From: Chaenocephalus aceratus
Taxonomy: Eukaryota; Chordata; Actinopteri; Perciformes; Channichthyidae
DNA length: 64,000 nucleotides
Assembly: GCA_023974075.1 (NCBI GenBank)
Contig: JAMFTG010000137.1
Location: forward strand, 1-64,000
Direction: 5' to 3'
A model generated the notes under the pieces. That model searched no databases. It worked only from the letters and a program-made list of their open reading frames with translations, and was not told the DNA's origin. Each line of letters begins with the position of its first letter. The stretch's first letter is position 1. This document shows positions 1 through 11,310 of this stretch, piece after piece. The position numbers and the translations under genes are program-made.

Positions 1-640
1 ATACTGCAATTGGGATGTATGAATTGTGTAAGACTACTGATTTTCTTTTGGTTTTATTCTAGCTTTTCTTTGCAGAATCACTAAATGCCAACCTGCTTGC
101 ATTACAAAAGTAATTAGTATATATGTATATAGTTGTATATATTGTTGTGTATTTATATATGTGTTTCTTGCACCTGTCTGGTTTTTGGATGTGGTTTGAA
201 TGTGGCGTGCAGAGGAAGCCGAATATAAAAGTGCAGCAGAGAGGAACGAAGGCAGGGGAGAAGGGGGAGGGTTGGCTGGACACACACACACCCCCACACA
301 CACTTGCCACTAACTTACCACTTACAGAGTTGGGTTGCACAGACATAATCTGTCATGCAAGCCAGCTGACATACACCAGAGAGCACTTTTCTGCACACGG
401 TGACATCTGCTAGGAATAATAGTTTAAAAAAAAACGTGGATCATAAATAAATCCAGCGCGGCACAGCAGGACATTATGCGTTTATCGTTTTCCCCCCTCA
501 TCAATGACCTCTATGTCAGCAATAATATCACTTTCATTCCAATGCATCCCACAAGATGGAAAAAGAAAGGAAAAATCCAATATTTACTACCCAGTTCATA
601 ACTTCACACTCAGCTAATAGTGCTCTACTACCCCTTGATT
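1..640. other. No gene seen; AT-rich non-coding DNA
   Basis: No open frame here resembles a protein family I know. A TATATGTATATAG-type stretch lies near 118-165 and a short CA/C run near 281-302. I see no promoter or RNA gene that I can support. Confidence 0.6.
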
Positions 641-644
641 GTGT

Positions 645-703
<59 letters not shown>
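641..703. repeat. (GT)n microsatellite
   Basis: About 63 bases of nearly pure GT dinucleotide after an initial GTGTGG. The short open frames across it on both strands are repeat translations (VCVCV or THTHT) and not genes. Confidence 0.97.
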
Positions 704-705
<2 letters not shown>

Positions 706-1572
706 AGGATGCCTGCAGAGACACAGTAACAGTGAGTCGTATTTTACTTGCTCTGCCTTGGAATACAATGTGCTGAGTGACATCGACCATAATTCACACG
801 GACAGGGAATATGGCCCCCACATGTGCCTCTGAACGCGAGCAGTATTTCCCCAGCACGCTCACTGGGACGGTAACACGAAGTATAAAGGATTCTGGTTTG
901 AAACGATGTCATAAAAACCACCGTATCTGATTCAAGGAAAATGTTTTTACCGTTTTACCTGGAAGTTAATGCAAGCTAGCATCCACGAAAAGAGGAGAGA
1001 TTTTGATCTTGCTACCGAGAACCCAGTGTGTCCAATTGTTGTTGGCTGCATTCACAATAATGCAAAGACGCACTATTTCCCTTGCTCTATACTTAGCTTC
1101 CTCCCTTATCTGTCGCTTCCTCTGAGCCCCTAAAATACAGATTACTGACTCTGTTTTCGTTTGTCAACTCCCCGATGCCATTTCCGTTCGTACACAGAAA
1201 CAAGTCCTGATTTGGTCCAGACATGTCAGCTTTTTCCAGAAGAAAAGCAACAACATTGCTTTATCTGCTTTTTATAAAAAAACATATCCAAAATGTTGGG
1301 AGATGCTTGAGTTCAGTATAATGTAAACAAAGTCTTTCTTGCTAACGTTAGCTAACGGTCAGCCTATATTTAGGAATCAGCATATCTTTTGCATGGTTCA
1401 CGTCTGGCTTTTACCCTACTCCCTAAAACGGAGATGTATGAAACACTGCTGAGCCTGATTAGTTTTAAAACTGTAGGCACACAGATACAAAATGATACTG
1501 AATAGGTATAACAAGTCGAGACTGTTCCTTTTCAGGAGCAAACAAACAGTATTGGTCTTAAATATTTCAAAA
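704..1572. other. No gene seen; one isolated GCTAACGTTAGCTAACGG word
   Basis: This is non-coding sequence without a recognisable gene. The 18-base word at 1341-1358 returns in the tandem duplication just downstream, so it may be a third, strongly decayed copy of that unit. Confidence 0.5.
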
Positions 1573-1965
1573 ATGGCACTAAAAACGCTTGATATGAATG
1601 TGGACGAAGCCTTAGCTTGCTTGCTAACGTTGGCTAACGGTTAGCATGATGGGGAGATTTCGAAGATGGCACTAAAACGCTTGAGTGCAAAACATTCATG
1701 TGGACGAAGCCTTAGCTTAATTGCTAACGTTAGCTAACGGTGAGCCAGTGTTGGCAACTTGGCGACTTTCTCGTTAAATTCAGCTCTGGTGGTTTCAAGT
1801 TTTGATCCTTGAAGGAACGTTTTTTTACCGCCATTGCATGATATGCAAATTAGGCAATGACGTCATTTAGGGACTTCTGGCGACTTTTCGGACAGCCAAT
1901 AGCTACTTTCCTTACTATGGAGTTGGCAACACTGCGGTGAGCATGGTGAGATTTCTAGAGGGCTT
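1573..1965. repeat. About 93-bp tandem duplication, second copy split by a hAT-like element
   Basis: Copy 1 (1573-1665) and copy 2 (1666-1745, resuming at 1943) share ATGGCACTAAAA, a GTGGACGAAGCCTTAGCTT block, GCTAACGTTRGCTAACGG and ATGRTGRGGAGATTTC-like words in the same order. Copy 2 is interrupted by the miniature element at 1746-1934. Copy 1 therefore acts as an uninserted reference for the insertion site. Confidence 0.8.
1746..1934. mobile_element. hAT-like miniature inverted-repeat element with 8-bp target duplication
   Basis: The ends are CAGTGTTGGCAACT and, read inward from the other side, CAGTGTTGCCAACT (13 of 14 match). Direct copies of CGGTGAGC flank it at 1738-1745 and 1935-1942. 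An 8-bp target duplication and CA-TG ends are typical of hAT elements. At 189 bp it has no coding capacity, so it would have needed a transposase supplied in trans. Confidence 0.9.
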
Positions 1966-3012
1966 GGTAAGGTTATAAGCTACGTCGAGCTAGGCTAGTT
2001 AGCATTAAAAGTCATGATTTCTCAGTATCTAGGAGTAAAATGTGCATATTAACAGTTTTAACAAGAACAATATTTGACGTTTTTATATCAAATGTTTCAT
2101 AACTGTTGATTTTCTAAAAGGACAAATATGGAGGATGGATACATGAGCTTCTTATAAACCAACATTAAGCTTGTTGCTCAGCTCTATTTCTCTTCCAAGC
2201 AATCACAGCCAGCCCTAATGTGCTTTAATTTAAATCAACAATGCGGAAAGATTGCATATTGCTTTTTGTATTGCCCAGTAACAATATATACGGTGTGAGG
2301 TTTTAATTTATGGACATATAAACCTGATTTATTACAAAATGACAAGCCACCAGCTGTAATATTCTCCCATTTGCTTTTACGGTGCGAGGCAGAACAGGAA
2401 AGCCATGATTTCAGAGAGGGGGGGGATTGATTTGATGTCATCCCGCTGTGGTGTTATGGCCCGTGGAGAAGAGATAAGACGGGATTTGTAATATCGTTCT
2501 CTCTATCCCCGCAAAGAAAGAAATGTATTATCGTTTTGATAGATAATGTTTAGCTGACGAATGAAAATGTATACGTGAGATCTTGTCTTTTTTTTAACCA
2601 TGTGTTCCTTTCTTAATCACCGGATAGCAGCAGCTTTCCCTTTCCTTTGTCACATGTGGCTGTTCTGACTTTTGGAGAAGTATTCATTCAAAGGCAGATT
2701 GTAACGTCAACGCCTTCGGAAACATCACTTTTGGAATAAATGAGCGATTGGAAACTCAATAATTAAACTTGAATACTATTTAAATCACTCGCCAGTTTTC
2801 CCGGTTACTTCTTTCCACACTTGGCGTCTCTCATCGTCACCTTAAGTACATTTCTGTCAAATAGTCGTTTATGCTGGCTAACACACCTCTGGCTCATAAA
2901 CGTTTTCCGCAATAAAAGCCTCCGGGCTAAACTCGAGGGTCCATGTGGTGACAGCCGGCCACGTGGAAGTGCTTCAACTCCAAAATCCGTGCACGTTGTA
3001 CTTTACTGCAAC
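1943..3012. other. No gene seen
   Basis: Apart from the tail of the tandem duplication (to about 1965) I find only AT-rich non-coding sequence. There is a G run at 2418-2425 and no open frame with a recognisable domain. Confidence 0.5.
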
Positions 3013-3375
3013 CAGACTTGCCAACCTTGAGACCTCAGAAATCGGGAGGATTTCAAACCCACCGCGGTAGCTTATATGTAGTTGTAAGTGCATTGTCTTG
3101 CGGCCTGTAGCACCGTCCTTGATGGAGCATGTGTGTGGGCTGGACCTGTATTTTACAGGAGAGGATTCGTATTTCTCAGACTTTCAGTTGCGCGCGCTAC
3201 CATGGCAACCAAACAATGGTGTAGCTGTATTAAAGTCCGAGTGGAAACAGTCCTGAGTAAATCTGATTTTGTCAAATCGGGAGAAATGCGGGAGAAATGC
3301 GACCCCGGGAGGACCCGGGAGAGGGAAATGAAATCGGGAGTTCTCCCGCGAAAATCGGGAGTGTTGGCAAGTATG
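3013..3375. mobile_element. hAT-like miniature element with 8-bp target duplication
   Basis: The left end CAGACTTGCCAAC matches the inverted right end CATACTTGCCAAC at 12 of 13 positions. Direct copies of ACTGCAAC lie at 3005-3012 and 3376-3383. The right half carries repeated AATCGGGAG/CTCCCG words that can fold back. It is 363 bp. A short open frame passes through it on both strands but resembles no transposase. Confidence 0.9.
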
Positions 3376-3383
3376 ACTGCAAC

Positions 3384-4095
3384 GCCAATGGATGCAGACA
3401 ACTGCCTTTTTAGCAGTCAATGCATGTGGAAAACTGAACGGAGCAGTTTCATAAAGCTGCGGTTTGATATTCACCGCCCTCAGCAAGGGCATATGGAATC
3501 TAGCCTTCGGAAAGCTTAATTATTCCATACATTTTAAGTTTGAATATTCCCCAGATGGGTCTGAAATTGCCCTGAAATGTGAGGTAAGTGTGCAAGAACA
3601 TTAACTGGGATAAGTGGAGCATTTGTGAAGTTGCCTCTTATCTAAAACAACTTGGAGCAAGTGTTAACACAAAGAAATACAGCATAACCCCTTCTTAATA
3701 AAACACAGTTATATATCAAACATTTGTAGTGTCTTAGTGACATGTTTAAACGTCGCCCGTTTCCTCCCCGGCAGAGAAAGGAAATTAGTCAGCTTTTAAT
3801 AAATGAAAGATTTCTGAGTCTCTTCGTGTCAGCTTTTCCCCGAATAGAAAAGCTGAATAATTCAAGAGAAACTGAACAAACTTTTACATTTCGGTGATTT
3901 ATAATTCATCAGCTTTTAAAGTGGGATGTCGAGTTAATGGGAACAAATGTTGATTGTGCTCTGAGAGAAAATCACCGGCGGCTGAAGAGGGTTTTAAATG
4001 AAATACGAGAAAAGGTTTCCAAGTTAATACCAAGAGAAATTCAACCTTTAACTGATGTTTTGAAAGTGTTTATTGGAATAAAGGCATTGGGGCTG
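3384..4095. other. No gene seen
   Basis: Non-coding sequence. A 72-codon frame starting at 3937 runs into the next element and shows no domain. Words such as GAAATTCAACCTTTAACTG resemble words near 11,890-11,910, so part of this may be an old dispersed repeat. Confidence 0.4.
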
Positions 4096-4613
4096 CAGGG
4101 TGTCCGCGGGGGGGGGGTTCTTAAACATCAATTTAGCGAAAATGAAGGCTATTAAAAAGTATTAAAGGGCATTTCCCAAGGTATAACATGTTGCAGCTTG
4201 TTTCCAGTAAGTATCTAAATGGTCCTAAGAGGTTGTGTTCTATAGTCTGCCTGAATGTAGTCATGGCGTAGGTGTGTAGTGTGATTCTGTGGAGTTTATT
4301 GATGGCATCCCGTTGGGTTTGACGTCATCTGAACAGGACAACGCACGCTCACTGCTTGATAGCGCGCGGAGGTCCGTTTACGCCGGTTGCTAGGCAACAT
4401 CGTTATGGGGAAATGCAAGTCTGCGTCCAAATGGTTGGAAGATAAGGAGGAAGGACAATCAATACTGTATATAGTGAATGTGAGGTGAAGTGTGTCGCCA
4501 AGGCAACCGGTTAAAACTCAAAGTGGAGATGAGGTCTTAAGATGTCTGGAAAGGGTCTTAAGAAGGTCTTAAAAGGTTTTACATTTCACTTCAGGGTTCC
4601 TGCAGACACCCTG
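4096..4613. mobile_element. Miniature DNA-transposon-like element (CAGGGTGTC ends)
   Basis: The left end CAGGGTGTCCGCGGG and the inverted right end CAGGGTGTCTGCAGG match at 13 of 15 positions. The interior has several TCTTAAA-type words near both ends (TTCTTAAACA on the left; GGTCTTAAGA and GGTCTTAAAA on the right). I could not find a clean 8-bp target duplication, so the hAT assignment rests on the ends alone. Confidence 0.65.
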
Positions 4614-4747
4614 ATCTGTTGGTTTGGAAATGACAGCAAAATAAATATTGAAGGGAGAACTGCATCAAAAAATGGAAGAGCAAAGAGAAACTTTACCTTA
4701 AACAGTTGTTTGTGTTCACATTTAAGTTAAGTTTAGTCCATTCTGCA

Positions 4748-4905
4748 TGCAAGAAATAAAGACTTTGGGGTTTGGGGCTTTCACTGGACAGGAAACACGA
4801 GATGTGAACGGCTTAACTTCATCAAAAACATGCAATAAAGGTTCATTTCGCTTCAAGGATATTAAAACGTTTGGGCTTTGGGTTTGAAACGACAGGAAAC
4901 ACTTC
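4748..4905. repeat. Degenerate tandem pair, spacing about 106 bp
   Basis: A segment starting CAAGAAATAAAGACTTTGGG at 4749 and one starting CAAGGATATTAAAACGTTTG at 4855 are similar and both end in GACAGGAAACAC. A related stretch (ATTTCGCTTCAAGGAAATAA) occurs near 11,922. This looks like an old, decayed dispersed repeat of unknown class. Confidence 0.45.
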
Positions 4906-5340
4906 AACAAAGAAATATAAACACTTATGTTGGTTAATGTCATCTTGATGAATAGAAATGTCAGTCAACTACTTTAATCTAATCTGAAATATCTCATGAA
5001 TCATGACGTTGATTTTCCGTGAAATGTAAATTGTTGGCATAAATCAAGGCCAGCACAAATCTCAGCCCATAAACTCCGGTCAAACGTTGACCGCTATTAA
5101 ATCTGAATATGAAATAATCCTTCCCACGCACATCAGACATCCTCCGTCTTTAATCACTAGCACTTTGATCCCATGTCTGAAGCTGCAGAACTTCAAAGCC
5201 TCCTCTTCTGTCGCAGTCCGTTCCACAGCGTGAAGATACTGATAATGGACTCATTCATTTGGTTATAATGTTATAGCCTTTTTCCCATCGAGCGCAAATG
5301 AAGCAGCTTTTGGACCGGGGTCACCTCCAGAGCTGTTAGA

Positions 5341-5855
5341 GTACACACATCCTTTCCTCAAGTAGAAGTACACACATCCTGTACTCAAGTAGAAGTACAC
5401 ACATCCTTTCCTCAAGTAGAAGTACACACATCCTGTACTCAAGTAGAAGTACACACATCCTGTACTCAAGTAGAAGTACACACATCCTTTACTCAAGTAG
5501 AAGTACACACATCCTTTCCTCAAGCAGAAGTACACACATCCTTTACTCAAGTAGAAGTACACACATCCTGTACTCAAGTAGAAGTACACACATCCTTTAC
5601 TCAAGTAGAAGTACACACATCCTTTACTCAAGTAGAAGTATACACATCCTGTACTCAAGTAGAAGTACACACATCCTGTACTCAAGTAGAAGTACACACA
5701 TCCTGTACTCAAGTAGAAGTACACACATCCTTTACTCAAGTAGAAGTACACACATCCTTTACTCAAGTAGAAGTACACACATCCTGTACTCAAGTAGAAG
5801 TACACACATCCTTTACTCAAGTAGAAGTACACACATCCTTTACTCAAGTAGAAGT
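5341..5855. repeat. 27-bp minisatellite, about 19 copies
   Basis: The unit is GTACACACATCC followed by TTTACTCAAGTAGAA or TGTACTCAAGTAGAA. Because 27 is divisible by three and one minus-strand frame has no stop, it gives a spurious 194-codon frame repeating GCVYFYLSK/T. The last unit grades into AAGTAGAAGTACAGATACTC of the element body, so the array probably arose from the left edge of that element. Confidence 0.95.
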
Positions 5856-6060
5856 ACAGATACTCGTGTTTAAAGATACTCTGGTGAAAGTAGAAGTACT
5901 GACTAAACTTCTTTACTCAAGTGAAAGTAAAGAGGCTTTGAAGTGTACTTCAGCAAAAAGTACCCATAGCTAGCAGCTGTTTTAAAGAGTACCTGACCTC
6001 CCTTTATATCAATAGAACAATAATGTCATTGTTAGCTAATGAATGTTTTAATGAATTTGT
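5856..6060. mobile_element. Body of composite element copy A
   Basis: This stretch closely matches 43,395-43,585. Shared words in order include AAAGATACTCTGGTGAAAGT, GTACCCATAGCTAGCAGCTG and AATGTCATTGTTAGCTAATG. Copy A goes directly from this into the 37-mer array. Copy B has about 175 further bases before its array. Confidence 0.85.
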
Positions 6061-8240
6061 GTTCAACATGTAAGAAGTAGAAAGTACAGGTATTTGGGTT
6101 CAACATGTAAGAAGTAGAAAGTACAGGTATTTGGGTTCAACATGTAAGAAGTAGAAAGTACAGGTATTTGAGTTCAACATGAGAGAAGTAGAAAGTACAG
6201 GTATTTGTGTTCAACATGTAAGAAGTAGAAAGTACAGGTATTTGGGTTCAACATGTGAGAAGTAGAAAGTACAGGTATTTGGGTTCAACATGTGAGAAGT
6301 AGAAAGTACAGGTATTTGTGTTCAACATGTGAGAAGTAGAAAGTACATGTATTTATGTTCAACATGTAAGAAGTAGAAAGTACAGGTATTTGGGTTCAAC
6401 ATGTGAGAAGTAGAAAGTACAGGTATTTGAGTTCAACATGTAAGAAGTAGAAAGTTCAGGTATTTGGGTTCAACATGTGAGAAGTAGAAAGTACAGGTAT
6501 TTGAGTTCAACATGAGAGAAGTAGAAAGTAAAGGTATTTGGGTTCAACATGTAAGAAGTAGAAAGTACAGGTATTTGGGTTCAACATGTGAGAAGTAGAA
6601 AGTACAGGTATTTGAGTTCAACATGTAAGAAGTAGAAAGTACAGGTATTTGAGTTCAACATGTAAGAAGTAGAAAGTACAGGTATTTGGGTTCAACATGA
6701 GAGAAGTAGAAAGTACAGGTATTTGGGTTCAACATAAGAGAAGTAGAAAGTACAGGTATTTGGGTTCAACATGTAAGAAGTAGAAAGTACAGGTATTTGT
6801 GTTCAACATGTGAGAAGTAGAAAGTACATGTATTTATGTTCAACATGTAAGAAGTAGAAAGTTCAGGTATTTGAGTTCAACATGTAAGAAGTAGAAAGTA
6901 CAGGTATTTGGGTTCAACATGTGAGAAGTAGAAAGTTCAGGTATTTGAGTTCAACATGTAAGAAGTAGAAAGTACAGGTATTTGAGTTCAACATGTGAGA
7001 AGTAGAAAGTACAGGTATTTGAGTTCAACATGTAAGAAGTAGAAAGTACAGGTATTTGGGTTCAACATGAGAGAAGTAGAAAGTACAGGTATTTGGGTTC
7101 AACATGAGAGAAGTAGAAAGTACAGGTATTTGAGTTCAACATGTGAGAAGTAGAAAGTACAGGTATTTGGGTTCAACATGTGAGAAGTAGAAAGTACAGG
7201 TATTTGTGTTCAACATGTGAGAAGTAGAAAGTACAGGTATTTGAGTTCAACATGAGAGAAGTAGAAAGTACAGGTATTTGAGTTCAACATGTGAGAAGTA
7301 GAAAGTACATGTATTTATGTTCAACATGTAAGAAGTAGAAAGTACAGGTATTTGGGTTCAACATGTGAGAAGTAGAAAGTACAGCTATTTGAGTTCAACA
7401 TGAGAGAAGTAGAAAGTACAGGTATTTGAGTTCAACATGTGAGAAGTAGAAAGTACAGGTATTTGGGTTCAACATCTAAGAAGTAGAAAGTACAGGTATT
7501 TGGGTTCAACATGTGAGAAGTAGAAAGTACAGGTATTTGGGTTCAACATGTAGAGTAAGTAGATTGTCAGTAGAAGTAAAGTACAGGTATTTGAGTTCAA
7601 CATGTGAGAAGTAGAAAGTACATGTATTTATGTTCAACATGTAAGAAGTAGAAAGTACAGGTATTTGGGTTCAACATCTAAGAAGTAGAAAGTACAGGTA
7701 TTTGGGTTCAACATGTGAGAAGTAGAAAGTACAGGTATTTGGGTTCAACATGTGAGAAGTAGAAAGTACAGGTATTTGAGTTCAACATGTAAGAAGTAGA
7801 AAGTACAGGTATTTGAGTTCAACATGTGAGAAGTAGAAAGTACAGGTATTTGGGTTCAACATGTGAGAAGTAGAAAGTACAGGTATTTGAGTTCAACATG
7901 TGAGAAGTAGAAAGTACAGGTATTTGAGTTCAACATGTAAGAAGTAGAAAGTACAGGTATTTGAGTTCAACATGTAAGAAGTAGAAAGTACAGGTATTTG
8001 AGTTCAACATGTGAGAAGTAGAAAGTACAGGTATTTGAGTTCAACATGTGAGAAGTAGAAAGTACAGGTATTTGAGTTCAACATGTAAGAAGTAGAAAGT
8101 ACAGGTATTTGTGTTCAACATGTGAGAAGTAGAAAGTACAGGTATTTGAGTTCAACATGTGAGAAGTAGAAAGTACAGGTATTTGAGTTCAACATGTGAG
8201 AAGTAGAAAGTACAGGTATTTGAGTTCAACATGTAAGAAG
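6061..8240. repeat. 37-bp minisatellite, array 1, about 59 copies
   Basis: The unit contains GTTCAACATGTAAGAAGTAG, then AAAGTACAGGTATTTGG. Common variants are TGTAAG, TGTGAG or TGAGAG and TTTGGG, TTTGAG or TTTGTG. One irregular unit lies at about 7548-7590. The same unit forms arrays at 43.8, 47.3 and 50.5 kb. Confidence 0.97.
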
Positions 8241-8349
8241 TCAAAGTAAAAGTCGTCAGAAAAATAAGTAGTGGAGTAAAGTATTGATACCAGACAAATG
8301 TATTTAAGTACAGTAACAAAGTATTTGTACTCCACTACTTCCCACCTCA
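8241..8349. mobile_element. Right end of composite element copy A
   Basis: It begins TCAAAGTAAAAGTCGTCAGA and ends TACTCCACTACTTCCCACCT. Versions of the same end follow the arrays at 45,097-45,205 and 51,102-51,172 (cut short). Confidence 0.8.
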
Positions 8350-8360
8350 GGTCACCTCCA

Positions 8361-9170
8361 TAGAGGTCATCCAAAACTACCCTAACTCGTTCCCTCTCTT
8401 TCTCTTTCTCACGGTGCGGAAAGGATTATTGATCTCACAGCCGTACACATCGACTCGGCTCATTTTGGGAATTGGAACCGATTTGTTTTCCTCTCATCGT
8501 ATCGTCTGGGAGAGACCAGTGTGATCAATAAGCACCTCGACCCCCCCCCCTTTCTGCTGCTGTAGGACAGGATGACAGAGACAGGGATTGATCCAGTGCC
8601 TCCTATTCTGAGCAGGGTTCACGTTAATGTCCGAACCATCAAAGGTCTTCAGCTGATGAAGCGTGGGTTCTTTGAGGGGTGGATGCACGTGTTGTTGATT
8701 GATGTTAAACATACACATGTCCCCCTGTGCACTCTCCTGTGGTCTCCCATTATACTCTTCTTCATACATATATTACAGGTCTCAGATATATCCAGAGCCT
8801 GTCTCTGATTGGCTGAAACACCAAACAGATCATTGTAGCATTACCCACAATCCCCTCTGTTTCAGCCCTGTTTCCAAAGTGCTGATTCTCTGTCTGTTAC
8901 TTCAGATGAAAACAAGGAGCCCCTCCCCACGCCCCTCTGAGAGACATCTGGTTACAAAGAACTCAATGGAGCTCTAGAGGAGATGCAGGTGATAAGGGGG
9001 GGGGGGGTACCTTGTTGCTGATTGGCTAATGGTTACACAAGACAACACATCGCTATGACATCACAAAGTGGCCAAAATCTGATCAGCTCATTTTCAGACA
9101 GGTTTTTATAGAAATGGATCAAAAAGAGAGAAAATCTTTGTTCCTGAGACTTTCAGTGTCTCTTTCCACA
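8361..9170. other. No gene seen; two homopolymer runs
   Basis: Non-coding sequence with a C run at 8541-8550 and a G run at 8996-9007. The small open frames here show no domain. Confidence 0.5.
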
Positions 9171-9857
9171 GAGGGGACACATGTTGATGTAGAAGAGACA
9201 TGGAGAAGAGGGGACACATGTTGATGTAGAAGAGACATGAAGAAGAGGGGACACATGTTGATGTAGAAGAGACATGAAGAAGAGGGGACACATGTTGATG
9301 TAGAAGAGACATGAAGAAGAGGGGACACATGTTGATGTAGAAGAGACATGAAGAAGAGGGGACACATGGTGATGTAGAAGAGACATGAAGAAGAGGGGAC
9401 ACATGTTGATGTAGAAGAGACATGAAGAAGAGGGGACACATGTTGATGAAGAAGAGACATGGAGAAGAGAGGACACATGTTGATGAAGAAGAGACATGGA
9501 GAAGAGGGGACACATGTTGATGTAGAAGAGACATGGAGAAGAGGGGACACATGTTGATGTGGAAGAGACATGGAGAAGAGAGGACACATGTTGATGTAGA
9601 GAGACATGAAGAAGAGGGGACACATGTTGATGTAGAAGAGACATGAAGAAGAGGGGACACATGTTGATGTAGAAGAGACATGAAGAAGAGGGGACACATG
9701 TTGATGTGGAAGAGACATGAAGAAGAGAGGACACATGTTGATGTAGAAGAGACATGAAGAAGAGGGGACACATGTTGATGTAGAAGAGACATGAAGAAGA
9801 GGGGACACATGTTGATGTAGAAGAGACATGGAGAAGAGGGGACACATGTTGATGTAG
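9171..9857. repeat. Second, unrelated 37-bp minisatellite, about 18-19 copies
   Basis: The unit reads GAGGGGACACATGTTGATGT then AGAAGAGACATGAAGAA, with ATGGAGAA and GTGGAAG variants. Three overlapping minus-strand frames of 230-295 codons, built on INMCPLFFMSLLHQHVS, are pure repeat translation. No minus-strand phase of the unit carries a stop, and a 37-bp unit cycles through all three frames. Confidence 0.96.
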
Positions 9858-10659
9858 TTTCCACGTTTAAATGACGAGGCTAGATGTCTAACTCGCAGAA
9901 AGCAATTCCCTCGTGTAGAAAGTTCTGGAAGGATTTGGGTATTTTTCCAAATGCAATGCAAACCCAGCAAAACCAATGTTCCCAGTAACTTTGAAAAACA
10001 CTGCATGGTCTAAATAACTTTGACGTGAGCAAGCGGCGAACGTCGTCGTTGTTGTTGAGAAATTAAAGGAAATACAATTTGCCCAGCAAGCCTCTCGTAG
10101 TGCGCATTGAGACCTTTCCATCAGGGCTTACTTCATGTCCACACCAGGAACCAATGAGCACCTGCTGGAATGCACTCGGTTACCGTCAGTGTATTCAAAC
10201 AGAAACATATCTCAGAATATCTATTGAGAAATGGACCGAAAAGCGTTCTCAAATCCTGTTCCTTTTCAGCCTGGGATTAATTCTCACAACACAAACCGTT
10301 CGTGTCAGTAACAAAAAAAGATTTGATTTTGACCAAAACAATTATATCAGAACTTGAAGTTTAAGCTAAATAAATAAACTGCAATTGAACATAAATGATT
10401 TTCTTTGGAAAGCTTTCAGACGAACCTGCCTCCTGCTCCCTTTCACATGATCGTCAGAGTTGTGTTTACTTGAGCCCCGATGAGGTGATTGCTCGACATT
10501 TATTCAAAATGAAACGGCATGCCTCGACAAAACAAAGCCATATTAGGACCATTCGGACCCAATGCAGGACCTATTGTATTATATGTAGTAAGTAACTGAC
10601 ATGTAATGACGTGCAATCGACCAAAGTCTTTGAGAAACGTACTTTAAGTCGAAACACCT
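9858..10659. other. No gene seen
   Basis: Unique-looking non-coding DNA. Short frames on both strands (up to 92 codons) have no recognisable domain. Confidence 0.5.
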
Positions 10660-10815
10660 GCAGTGGCGCAGTGGGTTGTGCGTTGGTGTTAGTTTCAGGT
10701 GGTCACAGGTTCAAACCCCACTGTCGTTTAGTCCCTGAGTCACTTCACCCCAAAGTGTTGAGTATGTGAGTCGCTTAGGATCAAAGCGTCTGACATGTGA
10801 CTAACATGCAGAGAC
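10660..10815 (+). mobile_element. tRNA-derived SINE with LINE-type tail
   Basis: An A-box-like TGGCGCAGTGGG at 10,664 and a B-box GGTTCAAACCC at 10,708 sit about 44 bases apart, as in a tRNA promoter. The element ends with GTCGCTTAGGATCAAAGCGT followed by CTGACATGTGACTAA. That is a mutated form of the GGATAAAAGCGTCTGCTAAATGAC tail, which fish V-SINEs share with a LINE partner. The class is established knowledge; the family name is inference. Confidence 0.8.
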
Positions 10816-11191
10816 CTTACTGTATCTCTGGGGTGCAGTTGCCCGGTCGTTAATCCAGTCTTGGTAGAATATTATTAAAAAGATATTTGGACCCAATGTT
10901 TCGCCCCCACAATACTGAACCTCAATGGAACAACATACTGAAGTGTGACAGCATGGGCCCACCGATGCAGAGGCTGAACGATGCCAGACCTCCAGCTCTT
11001 GGACGCGGTGGATAAAGTGCTAGCAGACCATTTCTTTAGAGCCTAAAACCCCGGTTGTCATGTTGCATGCAAACTGTCCTCGGGCACTTCAGTAGTTATA
11101 ATAATATTACTTCTACACAGATGTACAGCTCCTGGTTCGCACTGAGGCGGAGGAGAGCAGAGATAAGGGTGAGGATGGAGAGGGTTTAGAT
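10816..11191. other. No gene seen
   Basis: Non-coding sequence. The first part (to about 10,870) could be further SINE tail, but I cannot fix its end. Confidence 0.4.
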
Positions 11192-11310
11192 CAGCGGTGT
11201 CCAAACTTTTTTCACCGAGGGCCACATTCAGAAACATATACAGGCTGGGCCACTCACTGACTCATACGGTCAGTATTAAGTTAGCCAAATTAATCAAATA
11301 TAGGTAAGTT
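11192..11310. mobile_element. Terminal fragment of a hAT-like element
   Basis: It begins CAGCGGTGTCCAAACTTTTT and continues with GAGGGCCACATTCAGAAA and GCTGGGCCACTCACTGACTC. This resembles the left end of the 'gtgtccaaactttt...gggccac' hAT-type repeats found in vertebrates. I found no matching right end nearby, so it is probably truncated. Confidence 0.6.

Larger units (their letters stand above)
5330..8349. mobile_element. Composite minisatellite-bearing element, copy A
   Basis: The 11-base word GGTCACCTCCA occurs at 5319-5329 and again at 8350-8360, exactly bracketing this 3.0-kb block, as expected of a target-site duplication. From left to right it holds a 27-mer array, a roughly 200-bp unique body, a 37-mer array and a roughly 110-bp right end that stops at CTTCCCACCTCA. 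The body and right end recur at 43.4-45.2 kb, and the right end again at 51.1 kb, so this is a dispersed family. No transposase frame is present. The family resembles common fish repeats with AGTACTTAAGTAC-type termini, but I cannot name the superfamily. Confidence 0.7.

Noticed and set aside
641..703. Z-DNA-based promoter at the GT run
   Set aside because: GT microsatellites are common in fish, and no transcription start or gene is visible nearby.
4096..4613. 8-bp target duplication for the CAGGGTGTC element
   Set aside because: The bases on each side (TGGGGCTG and ATCTGTTG) do not match, so I did not claim one.
9106..10006. Three overlapping 230-295-codon minus frames repeating INMCPLFFMSLLHQHVS
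   Set aside because: The 37-bp unit cycles through all three frames. This is an artefact of the minisatellite.
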